64,000 nt of DNA from the NCBI RefSeq assembly GCF_014635705.1, contig NZ_BMDI01000001.1:512008-576007 (forward strand). The letters are read 5' to 3'. A model generated the notes under the pieces. The model did no database searches and had not been told where the DNA came from. It saw only the letters and a program-made list of their open reading frames with translations. This DNA is from Oxalicibacterium faecigallinarum. GTDB taxonomy: Bacteria; Pseudomonadota; Gammaproteobacteria; Burkholderiales; Burkholderiaceae_D. The position numbers and the translations under genes are program-made. How positions within the stretch are numbered: position 1 is the first letter of the stretch; the number at the start of each line of letters is the position of its first letter. This document shows positions 11,289-19,359 of this stretch, in pieces.

Positions 11289-12908
11289 ATGCATTCGAAA
11301 ATTCTCATCCTCGATTTCGGTTCGCAAGTGACCCAGCTGATTGCACGTCGCGTGCGCGATGCAGGCGTGTTTTCGGAAGTGTTTCCGTACGATGTGAGTG
11401 ACGAGTTCGTCAAGGAATATGGCGCAGCAGGTGTCATTCTTTCCGGCGGTCCCAATTCGGTGATCGAAGGCGATACGCCACGTGTACCGCAGGCGGTGTT
11501 TGAACTGGGCGTCCCGGTGCTCGGAATCTGCTATGGCATGCAGGCGATGGCCGAGCAGTTGGGTGGCAAGGTCGAAAACGGTCTGGTGCGTGAATTCGGT
11601 TACGCCGAAGTGCGGGCACATGGTCACACCGCCTTGCTCAAGGAAATCAGCGATTTCACCACGCCGGAAGGCTACGGCATGCTGAAGGTCTGGATGAGCC
11701 ACGGTGACAAGGTCAACGCCATGCCGCCAGGTTTCAAGCTGATGGCGTCCACGCCAAATTGCCCGATCGCCGGTATGGCCGACGAAGATCGTCGTTTCTA
11801 TGCCTTCCAGTTTCATCCGGAAGTCACGCATACAGTGCAGGGCGAAGCAATCCTTGGCCGCTTCGTACATGAAATCTGCGGCTGCAAGTCCGACTGGAAC
11901 ATGCCCGATTACATTTCGGAGGCGGTCGAAAAGATTCGTGAACAGGTTGGTACCGATCACGTGATTCTCGGTCTGTCGGGTGGTGTCGACAGTAGCGTTG
12001 CGGCGGCACTGATCCATCGTGCGATTGGGGATCAACTTACCTGCGTCTTCGTTGATCATGGCCTGTTGCGCCTCGACGAAGGCAAGATGGTGATGGACAT
12101 GTTCGGCAAAAACCTGGGCGTGAAAGTCATCCATGTCGATGCGACCGAACAATTCATGGGCAAGCTGGCAGGCGTCACCGATCCCGAAGCCAAGCGCAAG
12201 ATCATCGGCGCGGAATTCGTCGAAGTGTTTCAGGCAGAAGCCGGCAAGCTCAAGGATGCCAAGTGGCTGGCGCAGGGCACGATCTATCCCGACGTGATCG
12301 AAAGTGCCGGCAAGGGCAAGAAGGGGGCGCATACGATCAAGAGCCACCACAATGTTGGTGGCTTGCCGGAAACGCTGAACCTCAAACTGCTGGAGCCGCT
12401 GCGCGAATTGTTCAAGGACGAAGTCCGCAAGCTTGGCGTGGCACTCGGTCTGCCACACGAGATGGTCTATCGTCATCCGTTCCCCGGTCCTGGTCTTGGT
12501 GTGCGTATCCTCGGTGAAGTCAAGATGGAATATGCCGACCTGCTGCGTCGGGCCGATGCCATCTTCATCGAGGAATTGCGCAATACGCCAATCCCGCTGG
12601 CGGCCGAACTGGCAGCGGGTGAGGGACATGGGGCTTTCCACAAAAACTGGTATGACGCGACAAGCCAGGCGTTTGCCGTGTTCCTGCCGGTCAAGTCGGT
12701 GGGCGTCATGGGCGATGGACGTACCTACGAATACGTGGTCGCATTGCGTGCCGTCCAGACGCTGGATTTCATGACGGCCCATTGGGCGCATCTGCCTCAC
12801 GATCTGCTGGGCAAGGTGTCGAACCGCATCATCAATGAAGTGCGCGGTATCAATCGTGTGGTCTACGATATTTCGGGCAAACCTCCCGCGACCATCGAGT
12901 GGGAGTAA
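11289..12908 (+). CDS. guaA: GMP synthase (glutamine-hydrolysing)
   Basis: GuaA aminates XMP to GMP using glutamine and ATP. The 539-residue product has a class I glutamine amidotransferase domain ([19 protein letters not shown]; Cys81 in [17 protein letters not shown]). An ATP-pyrophosphatase domain follows with the PP-loop SGGVDSS at 230-236, then the C-terminal dimerisation domain ending [18 protein letters not shown]. The ATG at 11289 gives the family N-terminus; a longer in-frame start at 11235 would add 18 atypical residues. A terminator hairpin follows at 12953. Confidence 0.98.
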   Translation: MHSKILILDFGSQVTQLIARRVRDAGVFSEVFPYDVSDEFVKEYGAAGVILSGGPNSVIEGDTPRVPQAVFELGVPVLGICYGMQAMAEQLGGKVENGLVREFGYAEVRAHGHTALLKEISDFTTPEGYGMLKVWMSHGDKVNAMPPGFKLMASTPNCPIAGMADEDRRFYAFQFHPEVTHTVQGEAILGRFVHEICGCKSDWNMPDYISEAVEKIREQVGTDHVILGLSGGVDSSVAAALIHRAIGDQLTCVFVDHGLLRLDEGKMVMDMFGKNLGVKVIHVDATEQFMGKLAGVTDPEAKRKIIGAEFVEVFQAEAGKLKDAKWLAQGTIYPDVIESAGKGKKGAHTIKSHHNVGGLPETLNLKLLEPLRELFKDEVRKLGVALGLPHEMVYRHPFPGPGLGVRILGEVKMEYADLLRRADAIFIEELRNTPIPLAAELAAGEGHGAFHKNWYDATSQAFAVFLPVKSVGVMGDGRTYEYVVALRAVQTLDFMTAHWAHLPHDLLGKVSNRIINEVRGINRVVYDISGKPPATIEWE

Positions 12909-12952
12909 GTTTCCCTGTTGCGAGCGTATTGTTCGCCAAGTGATGCATGATG

Positions 12953-12982
12953 AAAGCCCTGTCTTAGCAGGGCTTTCTATTT
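12953..12982 (+). terminator. Rho-independent terminator after guaA
   Basis: A perfect 9-bp stem AAAGCCCTG / CAGGGCTTT (12953-12961, 12968-12976) with loop TCTTAG is followed by CTATTTT. It ends the guaB-GAF-guaA unit just before the YcaO-fusion gene. Confidence 0.8.
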
Positions 12983-13001
12983 TGGATGTGTGGAAATCAG
13001 T

Positions 13002-15209
13002 ATGGAAATTAAAGTCAATTTTCTCGACAAGCTTCGTCTCGAAGCCAAGTTCGACGACTTCACGGTGATCGCCGATCAGCCGATTCGCTACAAGGGTGAT
13101 GGCTCCGCACCCGGCCCCTTTGATTACTTTCTGGCGTCCTCCGCGTTGTGTGCCGCGTACTTCGTCAAGCTGTACTGCAACACGCGCAACATCCCGACCG
13201 ACAATATCCGTTTGTCACAAAACAATATCGTCGATCCGGAAGACCGTTACAAACAGATTTTCAAGATTCAGGTGGAGTTGCCAGCCGATATTTCGGAGGC
13301 GGACCGACGCGGTATTCTTCGTTCCATCGATCGTTGTACGGTCAAGAAGGTGGTGCAGACGGGCCCGGATTTTGTGATTGAAGAAGTCGAGAATCTGGAT
13401 GCCGATGCGCAGTCCCTGCTGACTTTGCAGCCTGCAGCCGATGCGGCGACCTACATTGCCGGCAAGGATCTGCCGCTGGAGCAAACCATCGCCAATATGT
13501 CGGCGCTGTTGATGAATCTGGGCATCAAGATTGAAATTGCCTCGTGGCGTAACATCGTGCCGAACGTATGGTCGTTGCATATTCGCGATGCGCACTCGTC
13601 GATGTGCTTTACCAATGGCAAGGGCGCAACGAAGGAAAGCGCACTGGCGTCTGCGTTGGGCGAGTACATCGAGCGTCTCAGCAACAATCATTTTTACGCG
13701 GGTGCATTCTGGGGCGAAGAAATTGCCAATGCGGCTTTCGTGCATTACCCGGACGAACAATGGTTCAAGCCCGGTCGCAAGGATGCATTGCCGAAGGAAA
13801 TCCTCGATGACTACACGCGTCCGATTTACGACCCGGACGGCGAGTTGCGGGGATCGCACCTGATCGATACCAACTCGGGGAATGCAAAACGCGGCATCTG
13901 TTCATTGCCATTCGTTCGCCACTCGGATGGTGAGGTTGTGTACTTCCCATCCAATCTGGTCGAGAACCTGTACGCCAGCAACGGCATGAGTGCCGGTAAC
14001 ACGCTGGCGGAAGCGCAGGTGCAATGTCTGTCGGAAATTTTCGAGCGTGCAGTCAAACGGGAAATTCTGGAAGGCGAGATTGCCTTGCCGGATGTGCCAC
14101 AGGATGTGCTTGCGAAGTATCCGGGTATCGTGGCGGGAATCAAAGGGCTGGAAGAGCAGGGCTTTCCAGTGCTGGTCAAGGATGCATCGCTCGGTGGCGT
14201 ATACCCTGTGATGTGTGTGACCCTGATGAATCCACGGACGGGTGGTGTGTTTGCCTCGTTCGGTGCGCATCCGAGTCTGCAAGTGGCACTGGAGCGCAGC
14301 CTGACCGAACTGATGCAGGGACGCAGCTTTGAAGGATTGAATGACTTGCCACGGCCAACCTTCGCCAGCGAAGCGGTGACCGAACCCTACAACTTTGTCG
14401 AACATTTCATCGACTCCAGCGGAGTCGTGTCCTGGCGTTTTTTCAGCGCCAAGGCGGACTATGAGTTCGTCGAATGGGATTTTTCCGGGCAAGGGGATGA
14501 CTCGAATGTACAGGAGGCACAAACCTTGCTGGGTATTCTTGAAGGCATGGGCAAAGAGGTTTACACGGCGGTCTACGATCAACTCGGTGCAACCGCCTGT
14601 CGCATTCTGGTGCCCGGCTATTCGGAAGTGTATCCGGTGGAAGATCTGGTCTGGGACAACACCAACAAGTCATTGCTGTTCCGTGAAGATATCCTGAACC
14701 TGCATCGTCTGAGTGATGATGCACTGAAGGCATTGCTTGATCGGCTGGAAAACAATGAGCTTGATGAGTACGGTGATGTCGCAACGCTGATCGGGATCGA
14801 GTTTGACGAGAACACAGACTGGGGACAGCTAACCGTTCTTGAACTGAAATTGCTGATTCATCTGGCCCTGAAGCAATTTGAAGATGCGCATGAACTGGTG
14901 GGTGCCTTCCTGCAATACAACGACAACAGCGTGGAGCGCGGCTTGTTCTATCAGGCCATGAACGTTGTTCTGGAAGTACTGCTCGACGATGAGATGGAGC
15001 TGGACGATTACGTCATCAATTTCCGTCGCATGTTTGGCAACGCACGAATGGATGCCGTGCTGGGATCGGTGGAGGGAAGTGTACGGTTCCATGGCCTGAC
15101 ACCAACCAGCATGCAGCTGGAAGGACTTGATCGTCATCAACGTCTGCTCGACAGCTACAAGAAGCTGCATGCGGCACGTGCCAAAACGATCGCAAGCCGG
15201 GACGAATAA
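13002..15209 (+). CDS. OsmC-YcaO fusion protein with helical C-terminal domain
   Basis: The 735-residue protein joins an OsmC-like domain (about residues 1-150) to a YcaO domain (about 170-560) and a helical, probably TPR-like, tail (about 570-725). The OsmC part keeps the two peroxidatic-type cysteines, Cys50 (SSALCAAYF) and Cys112 (SIDRCTVKK). The YcaO part shows the nucleotide-binding segments ATKESALASALGEYIERL and NTLAEAQVQCLSEIFERAVKRE. YcaO proteins use ATP to activate backbone amides; E. coli YcaO is linked to RimO-dependent beta-methylthiolation of ribosomal protein S12. This fusion is a known architecture in proteobacteria. The ATG at 13002 has GGAA upstream; a GTG at 12990 is an alternative. 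No peptide precursor gene is nearby. Confidence 0.9.
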   Translation: MEIKVNFLDKLRLEAKFDDFTVIADQPIRYKGDGSAPGPFDYFLASSALCAAYFVKLYCNTRNIPTDNIRLSQNNIVDPEDRYKQIFKIQVELPADISEADRRGILRSIDRCTVKKVVQTGPDFVIEEVENLDADAQSLLTLQPAADAATYIAGKDLPLEQTIANMSALLMNLGIKIEIASWRNIVPNVWSLHIRDAHSSMCFTNGKGATKESALASALGEYIERLSNNHFYAGAFWGEEIANAAFVHYPDEQWFKPGRKDALPKEILDDYTRPIYDPDGELRGSHLIDTNSGNAKRGICSLPFVRHSDGEVVYFPSNLVENLYASNGMSAGNTLAEAQVQCLSEIFERAVKREILEGEIALPDVPQDVLAKYPGIVAGIKGLEEQGFPVLVKDASLGGVYPVMCVTLMNPRTGGVFASFGAHPSLQVALERSLTELMQGRSFEGLNDLPRPTFASEAVTEPYNFVEHFIDSSGVVSWRFFSAKADYEFVEWDFSGQGDDSNVQEAQTLLGILEGMGKEVYTAVYDQLGATACRILVPGYSEVYPVEDLVWDNTNKSLLFREDILNLHRLSDDALKALLDRLENNELDEYGDVATLIGIEFDENTDWGQLTVLELKLLIHLALKQFEDAHELVGAFLQYNDNSVERGLFYQAMNVVLEVLLDDEMELDDYVINFRRMFGNARMDAVLGSVEGSVRFHGLTPTSMQLEGLDRHQRLLDSYKKLHAARAKTIASRDE

Positions 15210-15259
15210 ACGGTCGCACGACCATGGAAACGGATCGCGAATCCATACAGGTAGCACGG

Positions 15260-16249
15260 ATGAACATTGAAAAGTTGCGGGGCGTACTCGAACAGAAGCA
15301 GGTCTTTGTCTACTTTGGTTCTGTACTGATCGCAACCATGGTTGCGATGTCGACGTCTGGCACAACGGCAGCTGAAGGCGCCATCAATCCTGCTTTGGGA
15401 TTCATGCTTTTCGTGACTTTCTTGCAGGTACCGCTGGCTGAACTTGGTCAAGCGCTCAGGCAAATCCGCTTTTTGCTCATACTGCTGATCGTCAACTTTG
15501 TCCTGATCCCGGTTCTGGTTTTGACGCTGGTCGGTTTTTTCCTTGATGATCCGATGTTACGCCTCGGTGTCATGTTGGTGTTGCTGGCTCCCTGTATCGA
15601 CTATGTCGTGACGTTCTCGCATCTGGGGCGCGCTGATGCCCGTCTTTTGCTGGCAACGACACCTGTACTTCTCATCGTCCAGATGCTGATGTTGCCTGTC
15701 TACTTAGGACTGATACTGGGCAAGGATGTTGCTCGCTACATAGAAGCAGGACCATTTGTGCATGCGTTTGCATGGTTGATTGCCGTCCCGCTGGTTCTCG
15801 CAGGATTGACGCAGCTGTATGCCAGGAAAAGCAGAGTGGGTAAGCAGTTGAGCCAGATGTTGGGGCTGATGCCGGTTCCGGCTACAGCACTTGTTCTGTT
15901 CATCGTGATCATTGCCGTCCTGCCGCAGATCGGACCTGCGATTGACGCAGTAACCAAGGTATTGCCTGTCTATGTGACGTATGCTGTACTTGCACCGGTG
16001 ATCGGATGGTGGATTGCACGGCGAATGAAGCTGGATGCGCCATCATCGCGTTCGGTGGCCTTCAGCGCAGCCACGCGTAACTCGCTGGTCGTATTGCCTC
16101 TTGCGTTGGCCGTACCCGGTGCGATTCCCGTTTTGCCTGCGATTATCGTTGCCCAAACACTGGTCGAGCTGATCAGTGAGCTCGTCTATATGCGTGTGAT
16201 CGCGCGATGGGGTGGCGGGGAACGTACGCCACAACGAACAGACATTTGA
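15260..16249 (+). CDS. BASS/ACR3-like membrane transporter (arsenic resistance protein family)
   Basis: This polytopic inner-membrane protein of about ten helices belongs to the bile acid:sodium symporter superfamily, nearest in feel to the set annotated as arsenic resistance proteins. A cysteine in a central helix (Cys112, in LLAPCIDYV) lies where ACR3 arsenite exporters have a conserved cysteine. No ars regulator or arsC is adjacent, so the substrate is unproven. The start is uncertain: I took ATG 15260, and ATG 15224 is in frame, adding 12 polar residues. It is followed 11 nt later by a small multidrug resistance-type gene, probably in the same transcript. Confidence 0.75.
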   Translation: MNIEKLRGVLEQKQVFVYFGSVLIATMVAMSTSGTTAAEGAINPALGFMLFVTFLQVPLAELGQALRQIRFLLILLIVNFVLIPVLVLTLVGFFLDDPMLRLGVMLVLLAPCIDYVVTFSHLGRADARLLLATTPVLLIVQMLMLPVYLGLILGKDVARYIEAGPFVHAFAWLIAVPLVLAGLTQLYARKSRVGKQLSQMLGLMPVPATALVLFIVIIAVLPQIGPAIDAVTKVLPVYVTYAVLAPVIGWWIARRMKLDAPSSRSVAFSAATRNSLVVLPLALAVPGAIPVLPAIIVAQTLVELISELVYMRVIARWGGGERTPQRTDI

Positions 16250-16260
16250 AGGAGAACAGG

Positions 16261-16590
16261 ATGGGGTGGCTCTATCTGGTGCTGGCAGGTTTGTGTGAAA
16301 TCTTCTACGCAGCAGCAATGCCCAGAACGGATGGATTTACCAAGCTCTGGCCCAGTCTGTTTTGCGCGTTGTTCATTGGATTGAGCATGTATCTGCTTTC
16401 CCTTGCCACGCGTTCGATTCCTGTAGGGACGGCATATGCGGTATGGGTTGGCATCGGTGCGATCGGCACGGCAATCTATGGAATGACCGTACTGGGAGAA
16501 GACAGGAGCCTGTTGCGGATGCTGTGTTTCGGCCTGATTCTCGCCGGGATTGTGGGACTGAAACTGGTCTCCCAGGATCGCCCGCAATGA
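16261..16590 (+). CDS. SugE/Gdx-like small multidrug resistance transporter
   Basis: This four-helix SMR protein of 109 residues acts as an antiparallel dimer exchanging protons for a cation. The essential Glu13 is present (LAGLCEIFYA). Other residues of the SugE/Gdx guanidinium-exporter subtype also occur: Gly10, Ser42, Tyr59 and Trp62 in the segment PVGTAYAVWVGIG. Position 16, usually Trp in Gdx, is Tyr here, so substrate preference is open. AAGGAG precedes the ATG at good spacing. No guanidine riboswitch was recognised upstream; the gene seems to be read with the BASS-type transporter before it. A strong terminator follows. Confidence 0.85.
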   Translation: MGWLYLVLAGLCEIFYAAAMPRTDGFTKLWPSLFCALFIGLSMYLLSLATRSIPVGTAYAVWVGIGAIGTAIYGMTVLGEDRSLLRMLCFGLILAGIVGLKLVSQDRPQ

Positions 16591-16627
16591 CAACCCCTCA
16601 AGAGAACTGCTCGTTAAATTCCGATTG

Positions 16628-16654
16628 AAGCCTCCACGCCGATGGAGGCTTTTT
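16628..16654 (+). terminator. Rho-independent terminator after SMR gene
   Basis: The 9-bp stem AAGCCTCCA / TGGAGGCTT with a 6-nt loop is followed by a T run. Confidence 0.9.
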
Positions 16655-16718
16655 CTTGTGTGACAGCAAACGCAGAGGTGAGTTGATATCATGCGCCATC
16701 ACTTATTGTTAACGCGCC

Positions 16719-17885
16719 ATGATCCAGATCGATTCAAAATTGCCGGATGTCGGCACGACCATCTTTACCCGCATGTCCGTTCTCGCCCAGCAGTATGGGG
16801 CGGTCAATCTTGGACAGGGATTTCCTGATTTCGATTGCGATCCCTTGTTGCTGGAACGGATGCAGTCCGCCTTGCTGCATGGGCATAACCAGTACGCGCC
16901 CATGGCCGGTGTGCCAGCATTGCGCGAAGAGATCAGCCGACAGATCGCGTCGTTGTACGGTCGTACTTATGATGCCGCAACAGAGATCACGATTACCGCA
17001 GGTGCCACGCAAGCGATTCATACGGCGATCAGCATCCTGGTGCAACCCGGGGACGAAGTGATTCTCTTCGAGCCTGCCTACGACAGTTACGACCCGTCGA
17101 TTCGTTTGAATGGGGGTGTGCCGGTTCGCGTGCGTCTGCATGCGCCCGACTACAGACCGGACTGGGAGGCCGTGCGCGCAGCATTGTCGTCACGTACACG
17201 CGCCATCATCATCAATACGCCGCACAATCCAACCGCGCGTCTGTGGACGGCACAGGATATGCAGACCTTGGCCGAGCTGATCAAGGACACAAATGTTGTC
17301 GTCATCAGTGACGAAGTCTATGAACACATGATTTTTGATGGTGCGCGTCACGAGAGTGTGGCGCGTCATCCTGCACTGGCCGCACGTGCCTTTGTCATTT
17401 CTTCATTCGGCAAGGCATTCCATGTAACGGGTTGGAAGATTGCCTATTGCTGCGCACCGCTTGATCTGATGCGGGAGTTTCAGAAAGCGCATCAGTTCAT
17501 CGTGTTCTGCACGCACGCGCCTTCACAATACGCGCTGGCCGACTACCTGCCGCAAGGTGCCCACTTGCAGCTGGCGTCGTTCTACCAGCGCAAGCGGGAT
17601 CTGTTCTTGAATGCCGTCGCAGACTGCGGTCTGCAATGGCTGCCATCGCAGGGCAGCTTCTTCGTGTCGGCCAGCTTTGCGCATCTGGAAAAGCAGGGCG
17701 ATTGGCCTGCCTTGGCATTTGCAGAATGGCTGACCCGCGAGGTCGGTGTTGCATGCATACCGCTTTCTTCTTTCTATCACGATGGTTTCGACGAAAAGGT
17801 CGTTCGCTTCTGTTTCGCCAAGAAAGACGAAACCTTGCAGGAAGCGGCCAGTCGGTTACAGCGTTTAAAGACCATGATGGTCTGA
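16719..17885 (+). CDS. Class I PLP-dependent aminotransferase (methionine aminotransferase-like)
   Basis: The 388-residue fold-type I aminotransferase is most like YbdL/methionine aminotransferases, which transaminate methionine and some aromatic amino acids with 2-oxo acids. Signatures are VNLGQGFPDFDC near the N-terminus, NQYAPMAGVPALREEIS, the TPHNPT cofactor motif, SDEVYEHMIFDG and the Schiff-base lysine Lys232 in SSFGKAFHVTGWK. The length is typical. It stands alone between two terminator-bounded units. The exact amino acid substrate cannot be read from sequence. Confidence 0.9.
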   Translation: MIQIDSKLPDVGTTIFTRMSVLAQQYGAVNLGQGFPDFDCDPLLLERMQSALLHGHNQYAPMAGVPALREEISRQIASLYGRTYDAATEITITAGATQAIHTAISILVQPGDEVILFEPAYDSYDPSIRLNGGVPVRVRLHAPDYRPDWEAVRAALSSRTRAIIINTPHNPTARLWTAQDMQTLAELIKDTNVVVISDEVYEHMIFDGARHESVARHPALAARAFVISSFGKAFHVTGWKIAYCCAPLDLMREFQKAHQFIVFCTHAPSQYALADYLPQGAHLQLASFYQRKRDLFLNAVADCGLQWLPSQGSFFVSASFAHLEKQGDWPALAFAEWLTREVGVACIPLSSFYHDGFDEKVVRFCFAKKDETLQEAASRLQRLKTMMV

Positions 17886-18024
17886 GTCTGAGCATGATGC
17901 TCGGTACGCGCTGCAAGCAATTGATGCATGGGCATCCCGCCTGATTCGTTGCCGTATCAGAAATCGTTCGTTCTTCCTGCTGCCGCTGAATGGTTTGCAG
18001 GTTGTTCAACTGCAGCGCGAAGAG

Positions 18025-18053
18025 TTGCATGGATGAACAAAAAAAAGTAAAAT
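18025..18053 (+). promoter_or_regulatory. Probable sigma-70 promoter of the mdt efflux operon
   Basis: TTGCAT (18025-18030), a 17-nt spacer and TAAAAT (18048-18053) form a well-spaced promoter about 90 nt before mdtA. Its -10 overlaps the Fur-box-like site that follows. Confidence 0.6.
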
Positions 18054-18069
18054 GAGAACAATTCTTATT
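18051..18069 (+). promoter_or_regulatory. Fur-box-like operator upstream of mdtA
   Basis: AATGAGAACAATTCTTATT is a 19-bp near-palindrome (AATGAGAA / TTCTTATT, one mismatch per arm pair) of the AATGAGAAT-type Fur box known in beta- and gammaproteobacteria. It starts on the third-last base of the -10. The same offset occurs at fecI1, fecI2 and fecI3 in this window, which strengthens the call. Confidence 0.7.
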
Positions 18070-18144
18070 TGCGATTCTGTGAATCTCGCTTTTCGTTGAC
18101 TCAGACCGATGTGCGCTTCTGCCGTCGGCTTTTTTTTGATACCC

Positions 18145-19353
18145 ATGTCTTCCACTCAAGATGTTTCACCGTCCGCTTCCCGTCGTACGCCTTTCTCGCG
18201 CCGTCTGATCTGGATTGCGCTGGCACTGCTGTTCATTGGTCTCGCATTGTTCCTGCTATTGCGTTCCAAGGAAAATCCGGCACAAGGACCTAATCCATGG
18301 CGCGGGCCGGTTGCAGTACGCGTTGAGCCGGCACGGCAGGAAAATTTTGAAGTGAAGATTCAGGCGATCGGTACCGTGACGCCTTATGTCGGGGTGACCG
18401 TGCGCAGTCGTGTCGATGGCGAGCTGGCACGTGTTCTGGTGCGCGAGGGACAGCAGGTCGAGAAAGGTCAGTTGCTGGCAGAGATCGATCCGCGACAGTA
18501 TCGCGTGCAACTGGCGCAGGCGGAAGGGCAGAAACAGCAGAATCTTGCGCAACTGAAAAATGCCGAGAGCGAGCTGGCGCGCTATCAGCAGTTATTCAAA
18601 CAGGACTCGATCGCGCGCCAGCAACTGGAGCGTCAGGAAGCATTGGTGCAGCAATTGCGTGGCACCCAGCAGTCCGATCAGGCGCAGGTCGATAACGCCA
18701 GGCTGCAGCTTTCCTATACACGTATCGAGGCGCCGATTGCCGGTCGTGTCGGCTTGCGTCGCGTGGATATGGGCAATCTTGTTACGGCGAATGACGCCAA
18801 TGGTTTGTTTACGCTGTTACAGATGCAGCCGATCGCCGTGCAGTTCAACGTGCCGGAAACACAGGTCGAACAATTGCGTGCCGCACATGCAGCCAAGAAG
18901 CCGCCTGTTGCCGAAGCATGGGATCGCAACATGCGTGATCGTCTGGCGCAAGGACGACTCGATACGCTGGACAACCAGATCGATGTGGCAACCGGCACCC
19001 TGCGTCTGAAAGCGCGTTTTGAAAATGTGGATGATCGCCTGTTCCCGAACCAGTTCGTCAATCTGCGTCTTGCGCTCGAAACCTTGAACGACGTCATCAC
19101 CATTCCTTCCGATGCCATTCAGCATGCATCCCGCGGCAGCTATGTGTATGTGGTCAAGGATGGCAAGGCACGGGTGCGTACGGTGGAGCTCGGTCCGTCC
19201 AGTGATGGACGTATCGTGGTCCTGAAGGGCATTGCCAAGGATGAGGCGGTCGTGCTGGAAGGTCTGGACCGCCTGGAAGAAGGCAAGGAAGTGATTCTGG
19301 TCGAGGCCGGGAGCGCTGCATCTGCGACACCGGCTGCGACGACCGCGCACTGA
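18145..19353 (+). CDS. mdtA: RND efflux periplasmic adaptor (MdtA-like)
   Basis: This membrane-fusion protein links an inner-membrane RND pump to the outer membrane channel. The 402-residue product has one N-terminal membrane anchor (about residues 20-40). A lipoyl/barrel-sandwich domain follows (VRVEPARQENFEVKIQAIGTVTPY...GELARVLVREGQQVEKGQLLAEID), then an alpha-helical hairpin rich in Gln/Leu/Ala (about 120-180). Beta-barrel and membrane-proximal domains end in a flexible Ala/Thr tail. ATG 18145 is chosen; an in-frame ATG at 18109 is possible and neither has a clear ribosome binding site. It is the first gene of an operon with mdtB, mdtC and an outer membrane factor, behind a Fur-box-like promoter. 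Confidence 0.9.
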   Translation: MSSTQDVSPSASRRTPFSRRLIWIALALLFIGLALFLLLRSKENPAQGPNPWRGPVAVRVEPARQENFEVKIQAIGTVTPYVGVTVRSRVDGELARVLVREGQQVEKGQLLAEIDPRQYRVQLAQAEGQKQQNLAQLKNAESELARYQQLFKQDSIARQQLERQEALVQQLRGTQQSDQAQVDNARLQLSYTRIEAPIAGRVGLRRVDMGNLVTANDANGLFTLLQMQPIAVQFNVPETQVEQLRAAHAAKKPPVAEAWDRNMRDRLAQGRLDTLDNQIDVATGTLRLKARFENVDDRLFPNQFVNLRLALETLNDVITIPSDAIQHASRGSYVYVVKDGKARVRTVELGPSSDGRIVVLKGIAKDEAVVLEGLDRLEEGKEVILVEAGSAASATPAATTAH

Positions 19354-19359
19354 TCCGGC

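Noticed and set aside
11265-12800. 511-codon minus-strand frame over guaA
   Set aside because: Antisense shadow of guaA, same reasoning.
16200-16260. Guanidine (ykkC) riboswitch before the SMR gene
   Set aside because: The region is the end of the upstream transporter gene and shows no such conserved motif.
17886-18050. GAGCATGATGCTC palindrome (17890-17902) as terminator of the aminotransferase gene
   Set aside because: The palindrome has no room for a loop and is not followed by a T run; its role is unclear.
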